From Cupriavidus sp. IDO (GTDB lineage: Bacteria > Pseudomonadota > Gammaproteobacteria > Burkholderiales > Burkholderiaceae), in assembly GCF_000812465.1 (NCBI RefSeq), contig NZ_JWMA01000001.1, forward strand, positions 52,390 to 116,389: a stretch of 64,000 nucleotides of DNA. Direction: 5' to 3'. The translations under genes were made by a program, and so were the position numbers. This document shows positions 1-8,601 of the stretch, in pieces. Numbering within the stretch: the first letter of the stretch is position 1; the number at the start of each line of letters is the position of its first letter. The notes below the pieces were generated by a model. The model ran no database searches. It saw only the letters and a program-made list of their open reading frames with translations, and had not been told where the DNA came from.

Positions 1-650
1 TCAATGCGATCAGCGGCGACCAGATGGTCGACTCCGGACGCATCACCATCGCTGAAACCGATGTGACGCGCCAGCCGGCGTGGGACCGCGCCCACCTGGT
101 GGCGCGCGTGTTCCAGGACCCGATGGCCGGCACCTGCGAGGCGCTGACGATCGAAGAGAACATGGCGCTGGCAATGGCGCGCGGCTCGAAGCGCGGCTTC
201 CGCGCGGCGCTGAACCGCGCCTCGCGCGAGCTGTTCCGCGAAAAGCTGCGCCTGCTGAACCTGGGCCTGGAAAACCGCCTGACCGACCGCATTGGCCTGC
301 TGTCCGGCGGCCAGCGCCAGGCGGTAAGCCTGCTGATGGCATCGCTGCAGCCTTCGCGCATCCTGCTGCTGGACGAGCACACCGCCGCGCTCGACCCCAA
401 GACCGCCGCGTTCGTGCTGGAACTGACCGCGCGCATCGTCGAGGAAAGCAAGCTCACCACGATGATGGTCACGCATAGCATGCGCCAGGCACTGGACTAC
501 GGCCAGCGCACGGTGATGCTGCACCAGGGCCAGGTCGTGCTGGATGTGTCGGGCGACAAGCGCAAGGGGCTGGATGTGCCCGACCTGCTGCGCATGTTCG
601 AGCAGACGCGGCACGAGCAGCTGGACGACGACGCGCTGCTGCTGGGCTGA
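1..650 (+). CDS. ABC transporter ATP-binding protein (5' truncated by window edge)
   Basis: The reading frame is open from the first bases of the window, so the true start and the Walker A region lie upstream. What is visible is the second half of an ABC ATPase: a Q-loop-like VFQDP near window residue 37, the signature LSGGQRQ, and a Walker B ILLLDEHTAALDP followed by a switch His in VTHSM. The wording TCEALTIEENMALA resembles the PhnK-like COG1101 group, which usually sits with a periplasmic binding protein and a permease for an unknown substrate. Those partners would be upstream, outside the window. The ATPase would energise uptake from the cytoplasmic face of the membrane. The gene ends just before a strong hairpin terminator. 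Family is sure; substrate is unknown. Confidence 0.9.
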   Translation, partial: NAISGDQMVDSGRITIAETDVTRQPAWDRAHLVARVFQDPMAGTCEALTIEENMALAMARGSKRGFRAALNRASRELFREKLRLLNLGLENRLTDRIGLLSGGQRQAVSLLMASLQPSRILLLDEHTAALDPKTAAFVLELTARIVEESKLTTMMVTHSMRQALDYGQRTVMLHQGQVVLDVSGDKRKGLDVPDLLRMFEQTRHEQLDDDALLLG

Positions 651-668
651 AGATTCGCAGCGTGCAAT

Positions 669-700
669 GAAGAAGGGGAGCCATACGGCTCCCCTTCTTC
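669..700 (+). terminator. Hairpin terminator after the ABC ATPase gene
   Basis: A perfect 14-bp inverted repeat (669-682 and 687-700) encloses the tetraloop ATAC. It begins 18 bases after the stop codon. The stem ends in CTTCTTC rather than a pure T-run, so it may terminate transcription in both directions with moderate strength. Confidence 0.75.
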
Positions 701-706
701 ATGGTT

Positions 707-795
707 CTTCGCCGGATTGCGGGTTTGGTTCTTGTGGTTCTTGGATGCGTGGCTGTTTCGCCGGCGTAGCCGGCGACCTCCTTTTTGACGGCGCC
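707..795 (-). repeat. Dispersed intergenic repeat, copy 1
   Basis: Read on the minus strand, this segment matches 16860-16940 on the plus strand almost base for base: GGCGCCGTC, then AAAAAGGAGG, then a palindrome TCGCCGGC-TAC-GCCGGCGA, then a tail ending CCCGCAATCCGGCGAAG. The copies differ by a short indel in the tail. Both lie just after a terminator between unrelated genes. A short in-frame translation (GAVKKEVAGYAGETA) is shared by both copies, but I see no start signal, so I read it as a repeat and not a gene. Confidence 0.75.
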
Positions 796-805
796 CAAAA
801 GTAGG

Positions 806-823
806 TCGCCCCTTTAGGGGCGA
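806..823. repeat. Short inverted repeat next to repeat copy 1
   Basis: TCGCCCCT and AGGGGCGA form an 8-bp perfect stem with a 2-base spacer. It lies in the 290-bp gap between the ABC ATPase gene and the Bug gene. Apart from the terminator, the dispersed repeat and this hairpin I see nothing in that gap. Confidence 0.5.
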
Positions 824-940
824 AACCTGAGGCCGTCGACCCTCGACAGCGACCAGCCGCAGCCACTAACCTGAGGCGCACCAGCAGCAGCCCCTCCAAG
901 ACCCCAGCAACACAAATCGGCGAAGAACGGCACGCGACGC

Positions 941-1963
941 TCAGTCGACGGTGAGATGCCGCTGGCGGATCACGCCAGCCCAGCGCGTGCTTTCCTTCTG
1001 GATGGTGGCGGCAAGCTGCTGCGGCGTGCCGCCCGCGGCTTCCATGCCCAGCGTGGCCAGCTTTTCCCTGAGCGTGGCATCGGCCAGCACCGCATCAAGA
1101 TGCAGGCTGAGCTTGCGCACCACCTCCGGGGGCGTACCGGCCGGGGCCATCAGCGCATACCACGACACCGCCTCGAACTTCGGGAAGCCCTGCTCGGCGA
1201 TGGTCGGCACATCGGGCAGCACCGCCGAGCGCCTGGGGCTCGCCACGCCCAATGCGCGCAGCTTGCCGGCCTTGATATAGGGCAGCGCGGCCGATAGCTG
1301 GGCGAACATCATCGTTACCTGGCCGCCGACCACATCGGTCATGGCCGGGCTGACGCCCTTGTATGGCACGTGATTCAGCTTGATATGGGCGTCGAGCTGC
1401 AGCAACTCGCCAGCCAGATGGGCCTGGCTGCCGGCGCCGGGCGAGGCGAAGCTCAGCTCGCCGGGCTTCTGCGCGGCCAGCCTCAGCAGGTCCGCCAGCG
1501 TTCTTGCCGGCGTAGCCGCGTTGACCACAAGCACGTTCTCGGCCGTAGCCAGCATCGCCACGGGGACCAGGTCTGCCGGCTTGTACGGCAGCTTCGGCAT
1601 CAGCGTGGGGTTCACCGCGATATTGCCTACCGGCACGAGGGCCAGCGTATAGCCGTCGGGCGCGGCCTTGGCCACCATGTCAACGCCAATGGTGCCGGCA
1701 GCGCCGGCCTTGTTGTCGACCAGCACGCTCTGGGTGGTGGCCTTGGCCAGGCCTTCGCCGACCACACGGGCGAGCACGTCGGCCGGGCCGCCGGCGGCGA
1801 ACGGCACCACGATACGCACCGGCCTGGCGGGATAGGCGTGCGCTTCGGCAAGGGCGGGCGCGGCGCCAAGCCATGGCGAGCAGACCGCCACGCAGGCAAT
1901 CAGGAAGCGCGCGGCAAGATGCCGGAAGACGGATTTCACAACAGCTTCTACAGCGGATTTCAT
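941..1963 (-). CDS. Bug/TctC-family periplasmic solute-binding protein
   Basis: A 340-aa extracytoplasmic binding protein of the tripartite tricarboxylate transporter (Bug) family. These capture carboxylates in the periplasm. The mature part starts after a hydrophobic signal segment ending near PALAEA, followed by the family's YPARPVRIVVPFAAGGPADVLAR motif region and the later VPYKGVSPAMTDVVGGQVTMMF block. I place the start at 1963, preceded by GGGGAAA; an in-frame ATG 21 bases further upstream and another at 2017 are possible. No TctA/TctB membrane genes are near, so it is one of the orphan Bug proteins typical of Cupriavidus and Bordetella. The ligand cannot be told from sequence. Confidence 0.9.
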   Translation of the reverse strand: MKSAVEAVVKSVFRHLAARFLIACVAVCSPWLGAAPALAEAHAYPARPVRIVVPFAAGGPADVLARVVGEGLAKATTQSVLVDNKAGAAGTIGVDMVAKAAPDGYTLALVPVGNIAVNPTLMPKLPYKPADLVPVAMLATAENVLVVNAATPARTLADLLRLAAQKPGELSFASPGAGSQAHLAGELLQLDAHIKLNHVPYKGVSPAMTDVVGGQVTMMFAQLSAALPYIKAGKLRALGVASPRRSAVLPDVPTIAEQGFPKFEAVSWYALMAPAGTPPEVVRKLSLHLDAVLADATLREKLATLGMEAAGGTPQQLAATIQKESTRWAGVIRQRHLTVD

Positions 1964-2059
1964 GACGGTTTCCCCAATTGGCATTGATCTGGCCTGGCTC
2001 CCCCACCGCGCCGGCACTCTTGTTTTCGTGCCTGGCCGTGCCCGGTCACACGTGCTGCG

Positions 2060-2893
2060 TCATTCCAGCCCCCGGTTGCGGACGCCGGCGTCAGTCAGGG
2101 CAAAGCCCGCCTGGTCCGCCTCGCGCGCCAGCGCGGGCAAGTCGGCATAGTCGGCGGGCTGCACCGCGGCAAAGCGTGCCAGCCCCAGCATGGCCAGCAG
2201 CGCAGTGCCCGTTGTGCCCTCGTGCAGCGTCAGCAGCGCCGCACGCACGCGCTCGCACTCGTGCGGGTCCGCTTGCGCGGAGGCGACCAGCGGCGGCGTC
2301 GGTGCAGCCGGGGTCACGTCCAGCGTCTTCAGTCGCGCCACAAGCGCGGGCTCAAAGCGCCGCAGCAGGTCCAGCACATAGCTGTCGACCACGCCCACCT
2401 CGGCATGCCCGCCGATGACCGCGTCGATCACCTCGCGCGGGGTCGGCGTGGGCCGGGCAGTGGGCCGGTACAGTGCGCGCGTGCCCGACGGTGCCTGCCG
2501 CATCAGGTGGTGGCGCGGTGCGTTGTAGCCTGAGTTGGACTCCGGCAGCATGCATGCGAGCCGCCTGCCGAAGGTCTGCGCCAGCGTCTGCACCGGAGCA
2601 TCCGCGCGCACGATGAACTCGCTGAAGTAGACCGGACGCCCTTCGTAGCGCGCCAGCGCCGGCACCGGAGCGGCCAGCAACTGCGGCGCCACCGCGGCGC
2701 GGGCATAGGGATAGCCGCACATAAACACGCAGCCACAGTCCGGCCGCGCCCACAGCGCGCTGACCGGGGCCGGCGCGGCATGCTCGACATAGGGCAGTGC
2801 CACGCCGGCGCGCTCGGACACGTGCGCGAGCAGCGCGCGCCATGCCTGCTCCGCCAAGGCAGTGACCGAGTACATGCGAGCGTTGGCGATCAT
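2060..2893 (-). CDS. PhnD/SsuA/transferrin-type substrate-binding protein
   Basis: A 277-aa protein resembling periplasmic phosphate/phosphonate-type binding proteins (PhnD-like fold). Visible features are CGYPYARAAVAPQLLAAPV, SEFIVRADAPVQTLAQTFGRRLAC, SGYNAPRHHLMRQ and HAEVGVVDSYVLDLL, a pattern of this family. No clear N-terminal signal peptide is seen, so it may act in the cytoplasm or be a solute-sensing orphan. The start at 2893 overlaps the stop of the upstream cyclodeaminase-like gene in an ATGA, which points to translational coupling and a shared role. No permease or ATPase partner is present. Confidence 0.75.
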   Translation of the reverse strand: MIANARMYSVTALAEQAWRALLAHVSERAGVALPYVEHAAPAPVSALWARPDCGCVFMCGYPYARAAVAPQLLAAPVPALARYEGRPVYFSEFIVRADAPVQTLAQTFGRRLACMLPESNSGYNAPRHHLMRQAPSGTRALYRPTARPTPTPREVIDAVIGGHAEVGVVDSYVLDLLRRFEPALVARLKTLDVTPAAPTPPLVASAQADPHECERVRAALLTLHEGTTGTALLAMLGLARFAAVQPADYADLPALAREADQAGFALTDAGVRNRGLE

Positions 2894-3891
2894 GCGTAGA
2901 GCAGCTTTTGGCCCAGGCCGCGCTGCTCGGCCTTCTTCAGGATCGCGTGGCCGAGCGCGATATCGCTCAGCGACAGCCCGCGGTGCCAGAACAGGTTGGT
3001 CTCGTCGTCGCTCTGGCGGCCCGGCTTGCGTCCGGCCACGATCTCGCCCAGCTCGGCATGGAGCGTCTGCTCCGACAGCTTGCCAGCTTCCACATGCGCG
3101 CGCAGCGAGCCGAACATCCCGCCCTTGCACTGGCCCCAGTCATCCACCACCATCTTCGTCATGATGTCGGTCAGCGAAAGCTCGACCGCGCTCATGGTGC
3201 CGTAAGGCACGACGAAGGCACCCGGCTTGATCCACTCCGTCTTCAGCATCGGCGTCGGGCGCTCCAGGCGCGAGGCCTCGACCACGATGTCGGCGCCGCG
3301 CACGCACGATTCCCAGTCTTCGGTAACCACGATCTTCTTGCCAAGATCGCGCTCCAGACGCGCGGCGAAGGCATTGCGGCTTTCCGGGCGGCGCGAGTGC
3401 ACGCGAATCTCGTCGAAGTCGAACAGGCTGTCCAGCAGGCGCACATTCCAGTAGGAGGTGCCGCGCGCGCCGATATGGGCCAGCACCTTGCTGTTCCGGC
3501 GTGCCAGGTGCTTGGCGCCGAGCGCGGTAAGCGCGCCCGTGCGTGCATCAGTGATGAAGGTCGCGTCGACCATCGCCACCGGCATGCCGGTGCGCGGATC
3601 GAACAGGTTGAGCATTGCCATCTCCGACGGCAGGCCGAGCTTGTAGTTGTCGACGAAGTCGCCGACGATCTTGACGCCGGCCAGCCCCAGCGGCGCAACG
3701 TAGCCGCGCAGCACATTGAAATGGCCGTTGAAGGCGGGATCCGGAATCAGGTGCACGCGCGGCTCGATCACGGTCTGGCCGTTGCCCTGCGCTACCAGCG
3801 CCTGCTCGACCGCGTCGAGGATTTCGGCGTCGGTCATTTCCAGCCGCGCGATGTCGTTGCCGTTGATATAGGTGAGATGGATGTCGCTCAT
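2890..3891 (-). CDS. Ornithine cyclodeaminase / mu-crystallin family protein
   Basis: A 333-aa NAD(P)-binding protein of the ornithine cyclodeaminase family, whose members deaminate or reduce amino and imino acids. The N-terminal part (MSDIHLTYINGNDIARLEMTD) and the central Rossmann region followed by EIRVHSRRPESRNAFA fit the family. The usual glycine-rich GTGxQA motif is replaced by GARGTSYWN, as in a divergent subgroup, so ornithine may not be the substrate. I chose the start at 3891 because it follows GGGGA and begins like relatives; an ORF extending to 4080 has no family similarity. It is coupled to the PhnD-like gene and divergent from a LysR regulator that probably controls both. Confidence 0.85.
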   Translation of the reverse strand: MSDIHLTYINGNDIARLEMTDAEILDAVEQALVAQGNGQTVIEPRVHLIPDPAFNGHFNVLRGYVAPLGLAGVKIVGDFVDNYKLGLPSEMAMLNLFDPRTGMPVAMVDATFITDARTGALTALGAKHLARRNSKVLAHIGARGTSYWNVRLLDSLFDFDEIRVHSRRPESRNAFAARLERDLGKKIVVTEDWESCVRGADIVVEASRLERPTPMLKTEWIKPGAFVVPYGTMSAVELSLTDIMTKMVVDDWGQCKGGMFGSLRAHVEAGKLSEQTLHAELGEIVAGRKPGRQSDDETNLFWHRGLSLSDIALGHAILKKAEQRGLGQKLLYA

Positions 3892-4087
3892 ACAGTCCCC
3901 TGCCTCCAAGATAAAAATGCCTGCACGCCGCAGGTGCGTCGTGCACCGGACTGCAGCCCGGCACTCACACTTCAGGTGCCTCGCGCCGCCGGTGCGCTCC
4001 GCCTCGGTGCAGCAGTTACCGGGTCGCTGCCCTGCGAGCAAAGCGTGTATCGATGGAATCCAGTGTAGGTATGGCGCCATTGACTGT

Positions 4088-4101
4088 CATATGCTTATAT
4101 G
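4088..4101. promoter_or_regulatory. Inverted repeat between cyclodeaminase-like and lysR genes
   Basis: CATAT-GCTT-ATATG is a dyad 30 bases upstream of the LysR start, in the 239-bp divergent intergenic region. LysR-type regulators usually bind such dyads near their own promoter. The assignment is inference from position and symmetry. Confidence 0.45.
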
Positions 4102-4130
4102 TCCGCCAGCCTTAACATCAAGTTAATCCC

Positions 4131-5018
4131 ATGAAAATGAACCTGCGCCAGATCGAGGTGTTCCGCGCAGTGATGCTGACCGGCTCGATCAGCGGCGCGT
4201 CCAAGTTGCTGTATGTGTCACAGCCCGCCATCAGCCGGCTGATGTCGCACACCGAGCAGCGGCTCGGACTGGAACTGTTCCGGCGCACCAAGGGCCGGCT
4301 CTACCCCACGCCGGAAGCGCGGCGCTTGCTGGGTGAAGTGAATGTGGTTTATGAAGGCATCGAGCGCGTCAACGAGATCGCCGAGGACCTCGCGGCCAAT
4401 CGCACCGGCAGCCTGCGCATCACGTGCAGCCCTAACCTGGGCCAGACCGTGCTGCCGCGCGCCATTGCCAGCTTCCGCGCCGCGCACCCGGCGGTGCGCG
4501 TGGTGGTCCGTACGCAGATTCCGGGAAATATGCTGCGCGCACTGCTATCGGGGCAGGTGGACCTGGCGGTGTCGAACATGCCGCTTGCGCACCCCAACCT
4601 GGAGGCACGCCTGCTGGTGAAGAACGCGATCGTCGCACTGGTCCCGGTGGGGCACCGCCTGGCCACGCGCAGCTGGGTACGCCCGGCCGAGCTGATCGGC
4701 GAAGACCTGATCGGCTACGGACCGGATGTGCCGTTCGGGTTACTAGTGCATGAGATGTTCGGCAACGAGGGCAATCAGCCCGATATGCGGGTGCAGGTGG
4801 AGCAGGCGCATGTGGCGCGTGCGCTGGCGCAGGCCGGCGCCGGCATCGCGCTGGTTGATGCCATGACCGTCTTCGGCCAGAGCTGGCCCAATATCGTCGC
4901 GGTGCCGGTGCGCACCAAGGTCAATGCCTCGGTGCAGATTTTCCATGTGCAGACCGAACCGCTGTCGCGGCTGTCGCTGGAATTCGTCGATACGCTGACG
5001 GCGATGATGAAGTGCTAG
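4131..5018 (+). CDS. LysR-family transcriptional regulator
   Basis: A 295-aa regulator. Residues 1-62 form the winged helix-turn-helix (MNLRQIEVFRAVMLTGSISGASKLLYVSQPAISRLMSHTEQRLG split over helices), followed by a linker and a periplasmic-binding-protein-like effector domain from about residue 90. It is divergent from the cyclodeaminase-like/PhnD-like pair and most likely responds to their substrate. The sequence resembles the group that controls amino-acid or opine catabolism, but the effector cannot be read from it. Confidence 0.92.
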   Translation: MKMNLRQIEVFRAVMLTGSISGASKLLYVSQPAISRLMSHTEQRLGLELFRRTKGRLYPTPEARRLLGEVNVVYEGIERVNEIAEDLAANRTGSLRITCSPNLGQTVLPRAIASFRAAHPAVRVVVRTQIPGNMLRALLSGQVDLAVSNMPLAHPNLEARLLVKNAIVALVPVGHRLATRSWVRPAELIGEDLIGYGPDVPFGLLVHEMFGNEGNQPDMRVQVEQAHVARALAQAGAGIALVDAMTVFGQSWPNIVAVPVRTKVNASVQIFHVQTEPLSRLSLEFVDTLTAMMKC

Positions 5019-5036
5019 CGGCGATGCCCTGAAGCC

Positions 5037-5306
5037 TCAGACCGTTGCCGCCTTGTCCAGCCAACGCGTCAGTTGATCGGTCACCGCCGTGCTCGAAAAC
5101 GAGCAGCTGTCCTGCGCGAAGACCGCCGACATCTCCATCCGACGCAGCAGTTCCTCCATCGCCTGGCCGAACACCGGCGGCAGCGTCAGCCCCGGGGCGG
5201 CCTCGCGCCACGCACGCACGAGGCCGTCGGCCGGCTGCGAACCGGCCACATGCTGATCCAGGGCCGTGCGCATACGCGCCAGTGCTTCCTGATTGGCTGC
5301 GCTCAT
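5037..5306 (-). CDS. Small unknown protein coupled to lutB
   Basis: An 89-aa acidic, probably helical protein that I do not recognise. It has one Cys (DSCSF), no signal peptide and no membrane segment. It starts at 5306 with a strong AGGAGG upstream, and its ATG overlaps the stop of lutB (ATGA), so it is surely translated with lutB. Its position after lutB is where lutC, a LUD-domain protein of about 220 aa, stands in many lactate-utilisation operons. It is far too short to be LutC and shows no LUD motif. The long ORF reaching upstream to 6041 in this frame is only a shadow of lutB. Confidence 0.8.
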   Translation of the reverse strand: MSAANQEALARMRTALDQHVAGSQPADGLVRAWREAAPGLTLPPVFGQAMEELLRRMEMSAVFAQDSCSFSSTAVTDQLTRWLDKAATV

Positions 5307-6715
5307 GAACGCGCCCTCCTTTCCTTGTACAGTTCGCGGAACGTGCGGCCCGACGGCGCCGGCATGTCGCGGGTTTCGGTCCAGCCCTTGCCGGCCATCG
5401 GCAGGCTGGCAATCAGCTTGCTGGTGCCGCCCATGCGCGTCAGCAGGCGCGCGCCGATGCGGCTGGCGAAGGCATACAGCGCCGGGCGCTTTGCCACGTA
5501 GCCCCAAACCTGCAGCGCCAGTTTTTCCTGCCACGGCCGCAGTCCGCGCTCCAGCTGCTTTTCGCGCAGCTTGCGCAGCAGGTCCGAGAGGGGGATCGAT
5601 GCCGGGCAGACGCGATTGCATTCGCCGCACAACGTCGCCGCCTGCGGCAGGTCCACCGCGTTGGCCAGGCCGACATAGCTGGGCGTCAGCACACTCCCCA
5701 TCGGCCCCGGATAGACCCAGCCATAAGCATGGCCGCCGATCTTCTGGTAGACCGGGCAATGGTTCATGCAGGCGCCGCAGCGGATGCAGCGCAGCATCTC
5801 CTGGAACTCGCCGCCGATCAGGCCGCTGCGGCCGCCGTCGACGAGCACGAAGTACATATGCCCGGGGCCGTCGCGCTCGCCCTCCGCACGCGGGCCGGTG
5901 AGCAGCGAGAAATAGTTCGAGATAGCCTGCCCGGTTGCCGAGCGCGGCAGCAGGCGCATCACCGTGGCCAGGTCTTCCAGCGTCGGCAGCACCTTCTCGA
6001 TGCCGGTCACGGCCACATGCACGCGCGGCATCACGGTGCACATGCCCTCGTTGCCTTCGTTGGTGACGACCGCCACCGAGCCGGTCTCGGCAATGATGAA
6101 GTTGCCGCCGGTCACGCCCATATCGGCCGACAGGAATTCCGGGCGCAGCACTTCGCGCGCCTCGCGGGTCATCTCGGGGATGTCGGTCAGCCTGGGCTTG
6201 TGGTGCACCCTGGCAAAGAGGTCGGCAATCTCGTCCTTGTCCTTGTGCACCACCGGCGCAATGATGTGCGACGGCGGCTCCGAGTCGTTGATCTGCAGGA
6301 TGTACTCACCCAGATCGGTCTCGATGCTCTGCACGCCCATCTCGCCCAGCACCTGGTTCAGGCGCATTTCCTCGGTCACCATCGACTTGCTCTTGATGAC
6401 CTTCTTCACGCCATGCTTCTGCGCGATCTCGGCCACCAGCCGCGCGGCATCGGCAGTGGTCTCGGCAAACAGCACGGTCGCGCCGCGCTTTGTCGCGTTT
6501 TCTTCGAAGGTGGCCAGCCAGACGTCGAGGTTCTCCAGCGCGCGATTGCGCCGCTCCTTCAGCGCTTCGCGCGTGGCGTCGAAATCGATGTCGCGCACGG
6601 CATCGGCACGCGCGGTGACGAACTTGGTCGAGAGCTTCTTGAGGTTCTGCTGCAGGCGCTGGTCGGCCAGCTTCTGGCCGGCGCGCGCCTTGAATTCCAT
6701 GCTTTGGACTTGCAT
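5303..6715 (-). CDS. lutB: L-lactate oxidation iron-sulfur protein LutB
   Basis: A 470-aa LutB/YkgF protein, part of the LutABC-type complex that oxidises L-lactate to pyruvate at the membrane. An N-terminal LUD domain (about 60-300) is followed by two cysteine clusters, CIRCGACMNHCP and CGECNRVCP, which bind [4Fe-4S] clusters, and a C-terminal helical tail. It starts 17 bp after lutA. An alternative in-frame start is five codons in (MEFKARAG). Length and motif order are normal for the family. With a FAD-linked dehydrogenase encoded nearby, the cluster can oxidise one or both lactate isomers or related 2-hydroxyacids. Confidence 0.93.
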   Translation of the reverse strand: MQVQSMEFKARAGQKLADQRLQQNLKKLSTKFVTARADAVRDIDFDATREALKERRNRALENLDVWLATFEENATKRGATVLFAETTADAARLVAEIAQKHGVKKVIKSKSMVTEEMRLNQVLGEMGVQSIETDLGEYILQINDSEPPSHIIAPVVHKDKDEIADLFARVHHKPRLTDIPEMTREAREVLRPEFLSADMGVTGGNFIIAETGSVAVVTNEGNEGMCTVMPRVHVAVTGIEKVLPTLEDLATVMRLLPRSATGQAISNYFSLLTGPRAEGERDGPGHMYFVLVDGGRSGLIGGEFQEMLRCIRCGACMNHCPVYQKIGGHAYGWVYPGPMGSVLTPSYVGLANAVDLPQAATLCGECNRVCPASIPLSDLLRKLREKQLERGLRPWQEKLALQVWGYVAKRPALYAFASRIGARLLTRMGGTSKLIASLPMAGKGWTETRDMPAPSGRTFRELYKERRARS

Positions 6716-6732
6716 CGGGGCGTCTCTCGTTG

Positions 6733-7458
6733 TCAGGCGTCGCCAGCCAGGACCTGCGCAATATGAAGCACGCGGGTCTGCGTGTCACCGGTGCGGCGCA
6801 GGCGGCCTTCGATATTGAGCATGCAGCCCAGGTCGCCGAGCACTACGGCATCGGCCCCGCTGGCCTTGATGTTGGCGCACTTCTCGTCGACGATGGCCGT
6901 CGAGATATTGCCGTACTTGACCGAGAAGGTGCCGCCAAAGCCACAGCATGCCTCGCAGTCCTTCATCTCGGTCAGCTGCACGCCGGGCAGCTTGCCCAGC
7001 AGCGCGCGCGGCTGGCTCTTGACGCCCAGCTCGCGCAGCCCCGAGCACGAGTCGTGATAGGTGATGTGGCCGGAGAAGTTCGAGTCGAGCGTGTCGATCT
7101 TCGCCACATTGACCAGGAAATCGGTCAGCTCGAATACCCGCTCGCGCAGCTTCTCGTAGCGGCCATTGAGCTCGGGATCGTCCCGCAGCAGGTCCGCATA
7201 GTGGTGGCTGATCATGCCGCCGCAGCTGCCGGATGGCACCACCACGTAGTCGAACATCTCGAATTCGCGCAGGAATTTCTCGGCCAGGTCGCGTGACACC
7301 GCACGCTCGCCCGAGTTGTAGGCCGGCTGGCCGCAGCACGTCTGCGCCTCCGGCACCATGACTTCGTAGCCGGCACCCTCCAGCAGCTTGAGCACGGAGA
7401 AACCGATCTCCGGACGCATGAGGTCCACCAGGCAGGTGGCGAACAGACCAACGCGCAT
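6733..7458 (-). CDS. lutA: Heterodisulfide-reductase-like CCG-domain protein LutA
   Basis: A 241-aa protein with two cysteine-rich CCG domains: PEAQTCCGQPAYNSG with SGSCGG in the first half, and YHDSCSGLRELG with CEACCGFGG in the second. This is the LutA/YkgE/GlcF-like layout, an electron-transfer subunit of the lactate oxidation complex. I start it at 7458 (MRVGLFATCLVD), 6 bases after GAAGGGA; the longer frame to 7491 lacks support. It is the first gene of the lutA-lutB-small ORF operon and diverges from the iclR gene. Confidence 0.93.
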   Translation of the reverse strand: MRVGLFATCLVDLMRPEIGFSVLKLLEGAGYEVMVPEAQTCCGQPAYNSGERAVSRDLAEKFLREFEMFDYVVVPSGSCGGMISHHYADLLRDDPELNGRYEKLRERVFELTDFLVNVAKIDTLDSNFSGHITYHDSCSGLRELGVKSQPRALLGKLPGVQLTEMKDCEACCGFGGTFSVKYGNISTAIVDEKCANIKASGADAVVLGDLGCMLNIEGRLRRTGDTQTRVLHIAQVLAGDA

Positions 7459-7616
7459 TGTTTCCCTTCTCCAGGCCCCGAAACCCCGCAATTATGCGCG
7501 TTTGCGACGCAGGGTGGCGCACAAACCATTCAGGGGCGCTGTGAAAGCGGCTCATCCGGTATCCCGCTCCAGCCCATTCGGGTTAGAGGTTTCTTACGGT
7601 AATGTCATTTCACCTA

Positions 7617-7644
7617 TTGAAATTTTCACGATGTGAGATAGAAT
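7617..7644 (+). promoter_or_regulatory. Sigma-70 promoter with dyad upstream of the iclR-family gene
   Basis: TTGAAA (7617-7622) and TAGAAT (7639-7644) are separated by 16 bases and lie 40 bases before the IclR start. The spacer holds TCAC-GAT-GTGA (7626-7636), a dyad well placed to be an operator for autoregulation and for control of lutA on the other strand. Confidence 0.55.
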
Positions 7645-7683
7645 CAGGCAAACGCTTAAAATGCCGCAGGGCAACAATTTCCT

Positions 7684-8469
7684 ATGTCAGAAGCAGACAA
7701 ATCACCCGGCAAGACGTCCATCCAGGTCATCGAGCGCATGATGACGCTGCTGGACGCGCTGGCCCAGCACGCCGACCCGGTCAGCCTGAAAGAGCTGTCG
7801 CTGACCACGGGCCTGCATCCTTCCACCGCCCACCGCATCCTGAACGACATGGTGGCCTGCCGGTTCGTCGATCGCTCGGACCCGGGCAGCTACCGCCTCG
7901 GCATGCGCCTGCTTGAGCTCGGCAACCTGGTCAAGGCGCGCCTGTCGGTGCGAGATGCCGCGCTGGCGCCGATGCGCGCCCTCCACCGCGTGACGGGGCA
8001 GACCGTCAACCTGTCGGTACGCCAGGGCGACGAGATCGTCTACATCGAACGCGCCTACAGCGAGCGCTCCGGCATGCAGGTGGTGCGCGCCATCGGCGGC
8101 CGCGCGCCGCTGCACCTGACTTCGGTCGGCAAGCTGTTCCTGGCGGCGGACGAGGCCACGCGCGTGCGCAACTACGCCACCCGCACCGGGCTGGCCGGAC
8201 ACACGCGCACCTCGATCACGGACCTGGCCAAGCTGGAGCGCGAACTGAACTGGGTGCGCACCAACGGCTATGCGCGCGACAACGAAGAACTGGAACTGGG
8301 CGTGCGCTGCATCGCGGCCGGCATCTACGACGACTCGCGCCGGCTGGTGGCAGGCCTGTCGCTGTCGGCGCCGGCCGACCGCCTGCAGGACAGCTGGCTG
8401 CAGAACCTGAAGGACACCGCGCTGCAGATCTCGCGCGGCATGGGCTACGCAACCGAAGCCGCGGCCTGA
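7684..8469 (+). CDS. IclR-family transcriptional regulator
   Basis: A 261-aa regulator. Residues about 8-75 form the winged helix (IQVIERMMTLLDALAQ, KELSLTTGLHPSTAHRILNDMV), and residues 90-255 form the effector domain with QTVNLSVRQGDEIVYIERAYS, GRAPLHLTSVGKLFLA and NEELELGVRCIAAGIYD, all typical. It is divergent from lutA and is a good candidate to control the lut operon, a role often taken by GntR or other regulators elsewhere. The effector is unknown. Confidence 0.92.
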   Translation: MSEADKSPGKTSIQVIERMMTLLDALAQHADPVSLKELSLTTGLHPSTAHRILNDMVACRFVDRSDPGSYRLGMRLLELGNLVKARLSVRDAALAPMRALHRVTGQTVNLSVRQGDEIVYIERAYSERSGMQVVRAIGGRAPLHLTSVGKLFLAADEATRVRNYATRTGLAGHTRTSITDLAKLERELNWVRTNGYARDNEELELGVRCIAAGIYDDSRRLVAGLSLSAPADRLQDSWLQNLKDTALQISRGMGYATEAAA

Positions 8470-8601
8470 CCCTCGGCTGACCGAAGCGCGACGACGCGCG
8501 GTGCGCTGCAACAGGCGCCCCGCGCGTTTTGCTTTCTGCGCGAGTCAAATACATCGGACAATCAAGGGTTTACTCGTAGTTTTCAGATAACCAGCAAACC
8601 C

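Noticed and set aside
2893..3130. N-terminal extension of the PhnD-like ORF up to 3130
   Set aside because: The extension overlaps the cyclodeaminase-like gene in another frame and is Arg/Ala-rich; the start at 2893 gives the ATGA overlap and begins where the family-like sequence begins.
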